Shown piece by piece: positions 19,618 to 31,040 of a stretch of DNA of 64,000 bases; positions within the stretch are counted from its first letter, which is position 1; each line of letters opens with the position of its first letter. Made by a program: the position numbers and the translations under genes. Below the pieces are notes generated by a model. The model saw only the letters and a list, made by a program, of their open reading frames with translations, was not told where the DNA came from and ran no database searches. This stretch comes from Fodinicurvata sediminis DSM 21159. Lineage in GTDB: Bacteria > Pseudomonadota > Alphaproteobacteria > Kiloniellales > DSM-21159. The stretch lies in NCBI RefSeq assembly GCF_000420625.1, contig NZ_ATVH01000014.1:406348-470347 (forward strand), read 5' to 3'.

Positions 19618-20499
19618 TCAGTTGACTGCCGCCTGGTCCTGACTTTCGACCAGCGGCGCAATCAGGCCAGGCAACTCGTAATCCACCAAACGCAGGAATT
19701 CGGGGTCGCGCCAATCAGAGTAGAGACGCACGCGGGCACCGGTTTCGTCCACCTGCGAGATCACGCCGACAGGAAGACCGGAGGGAAAAACACCACCATC
19801 CCCAGAGGTCATGATGGGTTCGCCGACATGCACCTCTTCATCGGGAGCCACATAGCGCAATGCAGGTTCGGGCGAGTTGTCTCCTGCCAGGACCGCCCTC
19901 TTGCGGCCCGGCCCGACTGCGACAGGGATGCGGCTGTTCAGGTCGGTCAGCAGCAGAATTCGTGCCGAATTCTCGGCAACCTCGACCACACTGCCCACGA
20001 GCCCCTGCCCGGCCAGAGCCGCCTGTCCCCGGCTGACACCGGCCTCTTCGCCTGCCGCGATCAGGACACTCCGCACAAAAGCCCCGCCACTGTCCCCGAC
20101 AACACGCGCTGTGATGAAGCGCGTACCGGGTTCGGGCACCAGATTGAGAAGATTGCGCAGGGCCGCGTTCTCGGCTTCCAGCTGCTGGGCTCTATGATGC
20201 CAGGCCATCAGGCGTTCGTTCTCGGCCCGCAGGTCAGAATTGATCTGGCGCAACTCCGCGATTTCGCGGACGTTGGTCACGAGTTGCTCGACTGTATTCA
20301 CCGGTTTGGCCAGGGTCTCCAGTACGGGCGTGGTGATGTCCACCACCTGGGCCCTCAGTGTTTCGACGAGCCGATTGTCCGTACTGCCCATGACCATCAG
20401 TGCGAAGGTCATGCCTATGATCAGGAGGAAACTGAAACGCTGCGCCCAAGCCTTGAGAGGCGTGGCGATGCGAGACATTGTTCCGGTCCTGTGCTTCAA
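19618..20499 (-). CDS. mreC: Rod shape-determining protein MreC
   Basis: Periplasmic scaffold of the elongasome, 293 residues. There is one N-terminal membrane helix (FLLIIGMTFALMVMGS), then a coiled coil (residues about 70-115, rich in Glu, Leu and Asn), then the beta-domain with LAGQGLVGSVVEV, ILLLTDLNSRIPV and MTSGDGGVFPSGLPVGVI, which are typical MreC blocks. The TTG start at 20499 is supported by AGGAGG six bases upstream. The ATG seven codons in (20478) has only AGGA and is the alternative. It follows mreB after 138 bp and is four bases from mreD. Confidence 0.95.
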   Translation of the reverse strand: MKHRTGTMSRIATPLKAWAQRFSFLLIIGMTFALMVMGSTDNRLVETLRAQVVDITTPVLETLAKPVNTVEQLVTNVREIAELRQINSDLRAENERLMAWHHRAQQLEAENAALRNLLNLVPEPGTRFITARVVGDSGGAFVRSVLIAAGEEAGVSRGQAALAGQGLVGSVVEVAENSARILLLTDLNSRIPVAVGPGRKRAVLAGDNSPEPALRYVAPDEEVHVGEPIMTSGDGGVFPSGLPVGVISQVDETGARVRLYSDWRDPEFLRLVDYELPGLIAPLVESQDQAAVN

Positions 20500-20637
20500 G
20501 ACCCTCCTCCTGTGGATGGCATATCCATCCTTACGGATTAACCCGTATTCCGGAATCGTAAGAGATTACGAAACAAATTGAAAGCTACATCTGATTGTCG
20601 ACGCCGAGAGTCCTGCGACTCCGAACAACGCAGACCG

Positions 20638-21732
<1,095 letters not shown>

Positions 21733-21748
21733 TTATGCCGCAAGAACG

Positions 21749-21763
21749 TTAACGTCGCCTTAG
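21749..21763. promoter_or_regulatory. CtrA-box-like site upstream of mreB
   Basis: The bases read TTAACGTCGCCTTAG, that is TTAA-N7-TTAG, one mismatch from the CtrA consensus TTAA-N7-TTAA. It lies 71-85 bp before the mreB ATG, where a promoter is expected. Two AACGTT palindromes (21745-21750, 21769-21774) flank it. Control by CtrA is inference. Confidence 0.35.
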
Positions 21764-21835
21764 CGAATAACGTTCCGCCCACGCGATTTCAAGGAAAGCT
21801 TTTGCAATGGGCAAATAGAGAGGCCTGGAGCAGTG

Positions 21836-21868
21836 CAAAAAATGGCGGCCTCCCGGCAGGAGGCCGCC
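21836..21868 (-). terminator. Rho-independent terminator of leuA
   Basis: Perfect 10-bp stem GGCGGCCTCC (21844-21853) / GGAGGCCGCC (21859-21868) with loop CGGCA. It is followed on the minus strand by a run of six T (21837-21842). It lies 30 bases after the leuA stop. Confidence 0.93.
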
Positions 21869-21897
21869 TTCCGTCTCATTGTTGTCACCACCGCCGA

Positions 21898-23463
21898 TCA
21901 GGCCGTCATAGCCGTGGGTTCCGTTTTCTCCCGTTTCACCATCATCTTGTTCAGTGCATTGATGTAGGCACGGGCCGAGGCCACCAGGGTGTCGTAGTCC
22001 GCACCCTGGCCATTGACGGTCTTGCCGTTCTCTTCCAGGCGCACGGTCACCTCGGCCTGGGCGTCGGTGCCTCCGGTCACGGCATGAACCTGATAGAGCT
22101 GCAACTGGGCTTCATGCGGGATCAGTTCACGGATCGCGGCGAAAGTCGCATCGACCGGCCCATTGCCCTCGGCCTTTGCCTTCTGCTTCTCGCCGCCGAT
22201 CTCGACCTCCAGCTCCGCTGTCTGAGGGCCCTCGGTGCCGCACTGGATGCCCAGCGAGACGAAACGGATATGGTCGTTGTGGCGCACCACGGCATCATCG
22301 ACCAGCGCAATGATATCCTCGTCGAAGATTTCCTTCTTGTGGTCGGCCAGATCCTTGAAGCGCACGAAGGCGTCCTTCAACTGATTTTCCTCCAACTCGA
22401 TGCCCAATTCGGCCAGTTTCGACTTGAAGGCATGCTTGCCGGAGTGCTTGCCCATCACCAGCGTGGAGCGGTTCAGCCCCACGGATTCCGGCGTCATGAT
22501 CTCATAGGTTTGGGCATTCTTCAGCATGCCGTCCTGATGAATGCCGGATTCGTGCGCGAAGGCATTGGCCCCGACGATGGCCTTGTTCGGCTGGACCGAG
22601 AAGCCGGTGATCGTGGAAACCAGCCGCGAGGCCTTGGTGATCTTGGTGGTGTCGATGCCGGTGGAATAGGGCATCACGTCATTGCGGGTGCGCAAGGCCA
22701 TGACGACCTCTTCCATGGCGCAGTTGCCCGCACGCTCGCCAATGCCATTTACGGTGCACTCGATCTGCCGCGCCCCGGCCTGCACGGCCGCCAGCGAATT
22801 GGACACGGCCAGGCCCAGGTCATTGTGACAATGCACCGACAGCACGGCCTGGTCGATGTTCGGAACACGATTCATCAACATGCGGATCATCTCCGCAAAT
22901 TCCTCGGGAACAGTATAACCAACGGTATCGGGGATGTTGATGGTACGTGCCCCTGCCTTGATGGCACCCTCGACACAACGCGCCAGGAAGTCATGCTCCG
23001 TGCGCGTTCCATCCTCGGGAGACCATTCCACATTGTCGCAGAGATTGCGGGCATAGCCGACACTCTCGACGACGGCATTGTAGACGTCCTCCGGCTCCAT
23101 CTGCAGCTTGTACTTCATGTGCAACGGGCTGGTGGACAGGAAGGTGTGGATCCGCGGGCTCGCGGCCGGCTTCAGGGCTTCCCAGGCGCGATCGATATCC
23201 TTGGGCGTGGCGCGGGCCAGGCCGGCAATCGTGGAATTGCGGACCTGCTTCGAGATGGCATTGACTGCTTCGAAGTCTCCGATGGAGGCGATCGGGAAAC
23301 CGGCTTCGATAACATCGACGCCCATTTCCTCCAACGCGCTGGCGACGGCCAGCTTTTCCTCCAGGTTCATGGAGCAGCCTGGCGACTGCTCGCCATCACG
23401 CAGAGTGGTGTCGAAGATGATAACGCGGTTGGTGTCTTTTTCGTCGATCTGTACGGAACTCAT
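21898..23463 (-). CDS. leuA: 2-isopropylmalate synthase
   Basis: Condenses acetyl-CoA with 2-oxoisovalerate, the first committed step of leucine synthesis. The 521-residue protein has the DRE-TIM metallolyase start IFDTTLRDGEQSPG, the metal-binding SVHCHNDLGLAVSN and the ECTVNGIGERAGN segment. The C-terminal LeuA regulatory domain (from about residue 395) is present, so feedback inhibition by leucine is expected. It is preceded by a 44-codon leader peptide ending in a leucine run, suggesting attenuation as well. Transcription runs from a promoter at 23746-23774 to the terminator at 21836-21868, so it is a single-gene unit. Confidence 0.97.
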   Translation of the reverse strand: MSSVQIDEKDTNRVIIFDTTLRDGEQSPGCSMNLEEKLAVASALEEMGVDVIEAGFPIASIGDFEAVNAISKQVRNSTIAGLARATPKDIDRAWEALKPAASPRIHTFLSTSPLHMKYKLQMEPEDVYNAVVESVGYARNLCDNVEWSPEDGTRTEHDFLARCVEGAIKAGARTINIPDTVGYTVPEEFAEMIRMLMNRVPNIDQAVLSVHCHNDLGLAVSNSLAAVQAGARQIECTVNGIGERAGNCAMEEVVMALRTRNDVMPYSTGIDTTKITKASRLVSTITGFSVQPNKAIVGANAFAHESGIHQDGMLKNAQTYEIMTPESVGLNRSTLVMGKHSGKHAFKSKLAELGIELEENQLKDAFVRFKDLADHKKEIFDEDIIALVDDAVVRHNDHIRFVSLGIQCGTEGPQTAELEVEIGGEKQKAKAEGNGPVDATFAAIRELIPHEAQLQLYQVHAVTGGTDAQAEVTVRLEENGKTVNGQGADYDTLVASARAYINALNKMMVKREKTEPTAMTA

Positions 23464-23577
23464 GGATATTTCCCTCTCCTTGGAATCCTTGGCTGGCGGA
23501 AATTGCGCGCCCTAGCCTCGGAAGTTTCATTTGTCAGACTATCCCCTGCCCGCTTGCCGTTCTCACGGCTGTGGCGT

Positions 23578-23712
23578 TCAGGGGCTGATAAGGAGAAGGA
23601 GGAGAGCGCCGCCGGATAGGCGGAGATCGGTCAGATCGATTGCGCGCGCAGCCGCGATATCCGCGGATGCGGACTTCGGCAGTTCATTCTCTGTGCGCAG
23701 CTCTTCGGACAT
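23578..23712 (-). CDS. leuA leader peptide (candidate attenuator peptide)
   Basis: A 44-codon ORF starting [14 protein letters not shown] and ending [12 protein letters not shown]. Five consecutive leucine codons (CTC CTC CTT CTC CTT) and an isoleucine codon stand just before the stop. It begins about 30 bases after a predicted start point and lies 114 bases before leuA. This is the classical arrangement for ribosome-stalling control by leucine. Possible pairings in the RNA after the leucine run are CCCCTG with CAGGGG, the small hairpin GCCGTGAGAACGGC, and CTATCC upstream with GGATAG downstream, giving mutually exclusive folds. No T-run terminator was seen, so control could be translational or Rho-dependent. 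It is too short for standard gene callers. The peptide is seen directly; its function is inferred. Confidence 0.72.
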   Translation of the reverse strand: MSEELRTENELPKSASADIAAARAIDLTDLRLSGGALLLLLISP

Positions 23713-23745
23713 GTTCCAGTCTCTAACCTAAAGCTCTGGTTCATA

Positions 23746-23774
23746 TACATAACGCTGATTCGCCTGCGCGACAA
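23746..23774 (-). promoter_or_regulatory. Promoter of the leuA leader and leuA
   Basis: Minus-strand -35 TTGTCG (23769-23774) and -10 TATGTA (23746-23751) are separated by 17 bases. They lie about 35 bases before the leader-peptide ATG and point away from the divergent alcohol dehydrogenase. Confidence 0.6.
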
Positions 23775-23859
23775 CAGGGAATCTGTACACGCGGCTGGAG
23801 CCTGCCGGCAGGACAGGATAGATTTCCGGCCAGATCGCCATCATCAGCAGGGAGCCCTC

Positions 23860-24900
<1,041 letters not shown>

Positions 24901-24947
24901 AGCGCCTTCTTCCCTCTGCCACATTCGCCTGACAGGCTGTCTGGACC

Positions 24948-26087
24948 ATGAGTCCACTGCCGCCTTTCCACCGCCACCGGGGGGTCTTGCTCCCGGCTAT
25001 TCTTCTGGCCCTGGTCCTGCTGCCGTCTTGCTCCCAGCGTGGCGGCGAGGCACTTGCACTGCTGGACAGCTTCTCCGGAAGCCAGCGTGACGACACCCCT
25101 GCCATCAGCCGGGAGTCGGGACGGCTGGACAGCAGCCAGGGAACTTTCGAGGTTGATGTCTACACGCGCACGGACGGCCAGGAGCGTGCAAACCTCCTGC
25201 TGGTGCCCGGTGTCACGCCCCAGGGCCGAAACGACCCGAGGCTGGTGGAATTCGCCGAGTTGCTGGCCCAGGCGCAATTCAGGGTGATCGTGCCCGAGTT
25301 GACCAACCTGCGTGAACTGAAGGTCTCGGCAGAGGACGCAGACGCCCTGGGCGCGCTTCTTGAGCATCTTTCAGGATCGGCCGAAACAGAAACGCGCCCC
25401 TTGGGCCTGGTGGCCATTTCCTATGCAGCGGGACCGGCCCTGATCGCGGCCAGCCAGGCAGCGCCACAAGACAGGCCGGACTTCATGCTGGCCATCGGCG
25501 GCTATTACGATACCGAGAACGTGGTGCGCTACTTCACCACCGGCGCCTTTCGCAGACCGGATAACCAGGATTGGCAGGAAGGTCAGCCCCACCCCAAGGC
25601 GCGCTGGATGTTCCTGCAGGCCAATGCGGAACGCCTGGACAATACCGATGATGCTTCAACACTGCGCAGACTGGCAGCAACCAAGCTTTCTGACCCCTCT
25701 GCCAGTATATCCGCATTGCGCTCCAGGCTCGGCCCGGAGGGCCGGGCCGTTCTGGCGCTGCTGGAGAACGATGACCCGGACGAGGTGACGGCGCACATAG
25801 CATCGCTTCCCGAGGAACTGCGGCGCGAACTTGCCGCCCTGAACCTGGCAGGACGCTTCCTTGACGCACTCGACTTCCCAATCCTGCTGCTGCACGGGCG
25901 CGACGATCCGGTCATTCCCTACAGCGAAAGCCTGCGCCTGGCCGAGGCCCTGCCTGATGGCAGGGCCGAGGTCACCCTGACCGAGGGCCTGATGCATGTT
26001 GAAATGAGCGACAGCCGGATTTCAGACGGCCTGCGGCTTTATGACCTGACGGTGCGCCTTCTGGAACTGCGCGACGGCGTCGAATAG
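24948..26087 (+). CDS. Alpha/beta-hydrolase-fold lipoprotein
   Basis: A 379-residue secreted lipoprotein. A hydrophobic signal (LLPAILLALVLLPSC) ends in a lipobox with Cys near residue 28. The mature part has an alpha/beta-hydrolase layout: LLLVPGVTPQGRNDPR (early strand and oxyanion region), VAISYAAGPAL at the nucleophile elbow (A-x-S-x-A, so not the strict GxSxG), and ILLLHGRDDPVIPY near the end. A late histidine stands in EGLMHVEMS. The acid and base positions seem present, so an active esterase or lipase-like enzyme is plausible, acting on the periplasmic face of a membrane. No substrate is known. A strong bidirectional terminator follows 13 bases after the stop. Confidence 0.75.
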   Translation: MSPLPPFHRHRGVLLPAILLALVLLPSCSQRGGEALALLDSFSGSQRDDTPAISRESGRLDSSQGTFEVDVYTRTDGQERANLLLVPGVTPQGRNDPRLVEFAELLAQAQFRVIVPELTNLRELKVSAEDADALGALLEHLSGSAETETRPLGLVAISYAAGPALIAASQAAPQDRPDFMLAIGGYYDTENVVRYFTTGAFRRPDNQDWQEGQPHPKARWMFLQANAERLDNTDDASTLRRLAATKLSDPSASISALRSRLGPEGRAVLALLENDDPDEVTAHIASLPEELRRELAALNLAGRFLDALDFPILLLHGRDDPVIPYSESLRLAEALPDGRAEVTLTEGLMHVEMSDSRISDGLRLYDLTVRLLELRDGVE

Positions 26088-26100
26088 GCGAAGGAAATAG

Positions 26101-26126
26101 AAAAGCCGGGGCAGGCCCCGGCTTTT
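26101..26126. terminator. Bidirectional terminator between the hydrolase and ilvC
   Basis: Perfect 12-bp stem AAAAGCCGGGGC (26101-26112) / GCCCCGGCTTTT (26115-26126) with a two-base AG loop. A and T runs at both ends let it serve the convergent transcripts on both strands. Confidence 0.95.
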
Positions 26127-26153
26127 CCCAAACGATCACTGTGCAGGACAGCT

Positions 26154-27209
<1,056 letters not shown>

Positions 27210-27233
27210 TCAGCCGGACATCGACCGGGACGG

Positions 27234-27344
27234 TCACCGGTCTCGATGATGGTTTGAAGAGCCTCTGGCGCGTGCACCGGCCTGCACTCTGCCCACTGAG
27301 GCTGGGCTCTCCCGTGATCGGACCGCCCCCGAAAGCACGGTCAT
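27234..27344 (-). other. Short ORF in the ilvN-ilvC spacer
   Basis: A 36-codon ORF (start MTVLSGAVRSRES) with a good AGAAGGAG ribosome site, ending 61 bases before ilvC. A GACCGG/CCGGTC hairpin (27229-27248 region) follows its 3' end. It contains only scattered Val and Leu codons, no run, so a leader-peptide role is weakly supported. It may be untranslated spacer. Confidence 0.25.
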
Positions 27345-27435
27345 GAAACGCAACGCTCCTTCTAGCCGCCCGCATCGACAGCCGCAACGACACAGGACCG
27401 CACTTACATAGGCCCTCGCCTACAGGCTCCCTCTA

Positions 27436-27966
27436 TTACAGGCCTTCTGCGCCGCGCGCGATGGCCACCACCCCCGTGCGACTGATATCGGACAGGCCCA
27501 GCGGCCCCATCAATTCGGTAAAGGCGTTCAACTTGCCGCTGTCGCCTGAGATCTCGAAGATGAAGTGGTCATGGCTGGAATCCACCACCCGGGCTCGAAA
27601 GACGTCAGCGATACGCAAGGCCTCGACCCGCTTCTCGCCGGTTCCCACCACCTTCACAAGCGCCAGCTCGCGCGGCACATGCGGGCCCTCGCGCGTCAGG
27701 TCGCTCACCCGGTGGACCGGGACCAGACGACCCAACTGGGCCTTGATCTGCTCCAGGATCATCTGCGTTCCACTGGTGACAATGGTGATGCGCGAGAGAT
27801 GCTCCGAGGAATCGACCTCGGTCACCGTCAGGGATTCGATGTTGTAGCCACGGCCCGAGAACAGGCCGATGACGCGGGCGAGCACACCCGGTTCGTTGTC
27901 CACCAGCACAGCAATGGTGTGCGTCGCGATTTCTTCCCCGACTTGCGGGTTGGGACCATATGCCAT
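27436..27966 (-). CDS. ilvN: Acetolactate synthase small (regulatory) subunit
   Basis: Regulatory subunit that stabilises acetolactate synthase and confers valine feedback inhibition. The 176-residue protein has an N-terminal ACT domain (THTIAVLVDNEPGVLARVIGLF, then GYNIESLTV). The C-terminal ALS_ss domain (ELALVKV, FIFEISGDSGKLNAF) and the ending ISRTGVVAIARG are typical of alphaproteobacterial IlvH/IlvN. It follows ilvB by 57 bp on the same strand. Confidence 0.97.
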   Translation of the reverse strand: MAYGPNPQVGEEIATHTIAVLVDNEPGVLARVIGLFSGRGYNIESLTVTEVDSSEHLSRITIVTSGTQMILEQIKAQLGRLVPVHRVSDLTREGPHVPRELALVKVVGTGEKRVEALRIADVFRARVVDSSHDHFIFEISGDSGKLNAFTELMGPLGLSDISRTGVVAIARGAEGL

Positions 27967-28023
27967 TTCAAACCGTCTTTTATTGTTTCTTGCTTGCGTC
28001 TGCTGCCAGCCGGAAATGTCGGC

Positions 28024-29802
28024 TCAGACCAGCACCATGCCTTCTTCCGAAATCGGCTTGGCTGCCCGGTCATCGGGTCCCATGAGCATTTCGTAATGCG
28101 CCGCGCCAGAGGGAATCATCGGGAAGCAGTTCTCGTTCTGGGTCACGCAACAATCCAGAATCACCGGCCCCGGCGTTTCGACCATGCGGCGAATGGCGTC
28201 GTCCAGTTCCGAGGCCTTGGTGCAGCGGATACCGGTCGCCCCGAAAGCCTCCGCCAATTTGACGAAATCCGGCAGGGAGTCGGTGTAGCTTTCCGAGTAG
28301 CGCCCGCCATGCAGCAACTCCTGCCACTGCCGGACCATGCCCATCCACTGGTTGTTCACGATGAAGACCTTGACCGGCAACTTGTGCTGAATCAGCGTCG
28401 ACATCTCCTGGATGTTCATCAGGATCGAGGCTTCGCCCGCCACATCGATCACCAGGGACTCCGGGTGCGCGACCTGCACACCCATTGCCGCCGGCAGGCC
28501 GTAACCCATGGTGCCCAGACCGCCCGAGGTCATCCAGCGATTGGGCGCCTCGAACTTGATGTACTGGGCGGCCCACATCTGATGCTGGCCAACCTCGGTG
28601 CTGAAGTAGACATCCTTGTCGCTGGTCAAGTCGTACAGCCGCTTGATGGCATGCTGCGGCTTGATCTCCTCACCATCCTGGCGATAGGCCAGACAGTGGC
28701 GCGCACGCCATTCCTCGATCTGGTTCCACCAGGCCTTCAGGCTGTCCTGGTCCAGGCTGTTGCCCTTCTCGCTCCAGGCCTTGTTCATGGCCTCCAGCGC
28801 TTCCCCCACATCGCCGATGATCGGCAGGTCCACCATCACCGACTTGTTGATGGAACTGGGATCGATGTCCACGTGGATCTTCTGGGAATTGGGCGAGAAT
28901 TCCGACAGCTTGCCGGTCACGCGATCATCGAAGCGGGCCCCCAGGTTGATCATGACGTCGCAGTTGTACATGGCCAGGTTGGCCTCGTAGGTCCCGTGCA
29001 TGCCCAGCATGCCCAGGAATTGGGGATCGCTGCCGGGATAGGCGCCCAATCCCATCAGGGTACTCGTACACGGCATGCCCGTGGTCTTGACGAACTTGCG
29101 CAGCTCCTCCGTGGCCTTTTCGCCCGAATTGATGACCCCGCCGCCATAGTAGACGATCGGGCGGCGCGCCTCGGAAATCAGTTTCACGGCCTCGCGGATG
29201 CGCCCGGGCTCGCTCTTCACCTGCGGGCGATAGCTGCGATGCTTGACCTCGCCCCGCTGGGTATAGCGGCCGTCCGTTTGCAGAACGTCCTTGGGCAGAT
29301 CGATCACGACCGGGCCGGGCCGGCCGCTGCGCGCAACATAGAAGCCTTCATGCACCTGCCGGGCCAGGTCGTTCACGTCCTTGACCAGGTAATTGTGCTT
29401 GGTACAGGGCCGTGTGATGCCCGTGGTGTCGGCTTCCTGGAAAGCATCGTTGCCGATCAGGTGCGTGGGCACCTGGCCGGTCAGGCAGACCACGGGAATG
29501 GAGTCCATCAGGGCGTCCGTCAGGCCGGTCACGGCATTGGTCGCCCCAGGACCTGAGGTCACCAGGACGCAGCCTACCTTGCCCGTCGAACGGGCATAGC
29601 CCTCGGCTGCATGCACGGCCGCCTGTTCATGGCGCACCAGAATATGACGAATGCTGTTCTGCTGGAAAAGCGCGTCATAAATGGGCAGGACGGCACCACC
29701 GGGATAGCCGAATACGACATCGACCTCCTGCTCGATCAGGGCCTGGATCAGCAATCTGGCGCCACTCTGCAGTTCGGTATCCTGTGCGCTTTCCGTACTC
29801 AT
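28024..29802 (-). CDS. ilvB: Acetolactate synthase large (catalytic) subunit
   Basis: Thiamine-diphosphate enzyme condensing two pyruvates, or pyruvate and 2-oxobutyrate, at the entry to branched-chain amino acid synthesis. The 592-residue protein has the catalytic-glutamate segment HILVRHEQAAVHAAEGYAR, the central FAD-associated domain and the C-terminal ThDP motif AGEASILMNIQEM. The ATG at 29802 has GGAAG nine bases upstream and gives the usual N-terminus; an ATG at 29820 is less well placed. It is followed by ilvN. Its leader contains two alternative hairpins that could attenuate it. Confidence 0.97.
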   Translation of the reverse strand: MSTESAQDTELQSGARLLIQALIEQEVDVVFGYPGGAVLPIYDALFQQNSIRHILVRHEQAAVHAAEGYARSTGKVGCVLVTSGPGATNAVTGLTDALMDSIPVVCLTGQVPTHLIGNDAFQEADTTGITRPCTKHNYLVKDVNDLARQVHEGFYVARSGRPGPVVIDLPKDVLQTDGRYTQRGEVKHRSYRPQVKSEPGRIREAVKLISEARRPIVYYGGGVINSGEKATEELRKFVKTTGMPCTSTLMGLGAYPGSDPQFLGMLGMHGTYEANLAMYNCDVMINLGARFDDRVTGKLSEFSPNSQKIHVDIDPSSINKSVMVDLPIIGDVGEALEAMNKAWSEKGNSLDQDSLKAWWNQIEEWRARHCLAYRQDGEEIKPQHAIKRLYDLTSDKDVYFSTEVGQHQMWAAQYIKFEAPNRWMTSGGLGTMGYGLPAAMGVQVAHPESLVIDVAGEASILMNIQEMSTLIQHKLPVKVFIVNNQWMGMVRQWQELLHGGRYSESYTDSLPDFVKLAEAFGATGIRCTKASELDDAIRRMVETPGPVILDCCVTQNENCFPMIPSGAAHYEMLMGPDDRAAKPISEEGMVLV

Positions 29803-29885
29803 GTCGTCACTTCCATTCATCCTGCGTTCGGGTTGTGCGTTGCGCCAACCGCCCATCGGCGTGCGCAGCTAGCAACACCCTTCTG

Positions 29886-29937
29886 CCGAGAAAAACATTT
29901 CGGCTCCGAAAAACCAAGCCGGCTGCGCATTTCTCGG
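29886..29937 (-). promoter_or_regulatory. Alternative hairpins in the ilvB leader (possible attenuator)
   Basis: On the minus strand an 8-bp pairing CCGAGAAA/TTTCTCGG (29930-29937 with 29886-29893) encloses an inner hairpin TTTCGG-AG-CCGAAA (29898-29911), followed by TTTTT (29891-29895). The T-run belongs to both structures, so they are partly exclusive. No branched-chain-rich leader peptide was found. Function uncertain. Confidence 0.35.
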
Positions 29938-30007
29938 GAATGCGCGCAAACGATCCATCCGGACCTCGCCGCACCCCTGCGCCGCCGACTCTCGGCAAGC
30001 TAGACCC

Positions 30008-30970
30008 TCAGCCGTGGGGGGTCAACACAAACTGACGAATAATTGGAAAGATTCTTCCCTCTGCGCTTTCAGAAAATTTCGTCTGTTCCAAATGAACATT
30101 CTGTTTATGTCTGAGAACCTGAGTCCTCAACCAGGTCGTCTGGCGCTTGGCATAGCGGCGTGTGGCCTGTTGCGCCGCCTGTATCGCGGCCTCCAGGGAC
30201 AACGCGCCATCCAGATGGGCAGCCAGTTCCCGGACACCCACTGCCTTGCGGATCGTGGCATCCTCTGGCGGCTCCAGTGCTATCAACCGGCGAACTTCCT
30301 CAAGCGCGCCGGCATCCACCATTTCAAGGAAACGCTGGTCACAGACAGGGCCCAGTTCCGCGCGCGGCGGCAGCAGCACCAGCCAGAAAAAGCGCCAGGG
30401 CGCAGGCGCCAGTGATGTTTCTCGCTGCCAGGCGGATAAGGAACGACCGGTTTCCCGTGCCACTTCCCAGGCACGAAGCAGGCGCTGGGTATCGTTTGGG
30501 TGCAGGCGCCGCGCCGTCTCCGGATCCAGTTCCCTGACTTCTTCGACAAAGGCCTCCCGCCCCAGATCCTCCAGGCGCCGGCGGGCCGAATCCCGTGTTT
30601 CCGGGGCGACGGCCGGTGCCGTTGCCAGGCCTTCTTCCAGGGCCTTCAGGTAAAGCCCGGTCCCGCCCGTCAGGATGGGCAGGCGTCCTTCCAGCTCCGC
30701 CGCCTGCATTTCCTGCTCGGCCAACGCGGCCCAGTGCGCCGCCGTGAAGCGTGCGTCAGCGTCCGCAAAACCATAGAGGCGGTGCGGCACACGTTCTTGC
30801 TCTTCTTTTCCGGGTTGGGCCGAGAGCAGGGGAATATCCCGATAGACCTGCAGGGAATCGGCATTGATCACCGTCCCCTTGAAGGCTTCGGCCAGTCTCA
30901 GGGCCAGGCCCGACTTGCCACTGGCCGTGGGACCGGCCACGACCACCGCTGGCGGCAGGTCAGCCTTCAC
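30008..30970 (-). CDS. miaA: tRNA dimethylallyltransferase
   Basis: Adds the isopentenyl group to A37 of tRNAs reading UNN codons. The 320-residue product has the P-loop VVVAGPTASGKSGLALRLA and the TGGTGLYLKAL segment, with INADSLQVYRDIPLLSAQP between them; the C-terminal YAKRQTTWLR is the family signature. The GTG at 30970 is chosen because it puts the P-loop near residue 14, as usual, and has AGGAG upstream. An ATG at 31042 would extend it by 24 residues and make it overlap the start codon of divergent serB and its promoter. The start is therefore uncertain; the product is not. Confidence 0.92.
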   Translation of the reverse strand: MKADLPPAVVVAGPTASGKSGLALRLAEAFKGTVINADSLQVYRDIPLLSAQPGKEEQERVPHRLYGFADADARFTAAHWAALAEQEMQAAELEGRLPILTGGTGLYLKALEEGLATAPAVAPETRDSARRRLEDLGREAFVEEVRELDPETARRLHPNDTQRLLRAWEVARETGRSLSAWQRETSLAPAPWRFFWLVLLPPRAELGPVCDQRFLEMVDAGALEEVRRLIALEPPEDATIRKAVGVRELAAHLDGALSLEAAIQAAQQATRRYAKRQTTWLRTQVLRHKQNVHLEQTKFSESAEGRIFPIIRQFVLTPHG

Positions 30971-31001
30971 CGAGGGATCGCGCTCCTGCTCAACAAGGCC
31001 C

Positions 31002-31030
31002 TTGTGACGGACGGGCGCTCTGTCTATAGG
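31002..31030 (+). promoter_or_regulatory. Promoter of serB, nearly leaderless
   Basis: -35 TTGTGA (31002-31007) and -10 TATAGG (31025-31030) are separated by 17 bases. Transcription should begin about six bases on, only a few bases before the serB ATG at 31041, implying a leaderless or near-leaderless message. Confidence 0.5.
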
Positions 31031-31040
31031 GTCCTGACTC

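Noticed and set aside
28440..28470. GEAS in place of GDGS in the IlvB thiamine-diphosphate motif as a lost residue
   Set aside because: As far as I recall this variant is normal in alphaproteobacterial acetolactate synthases; the enzyme is otherwise intact.
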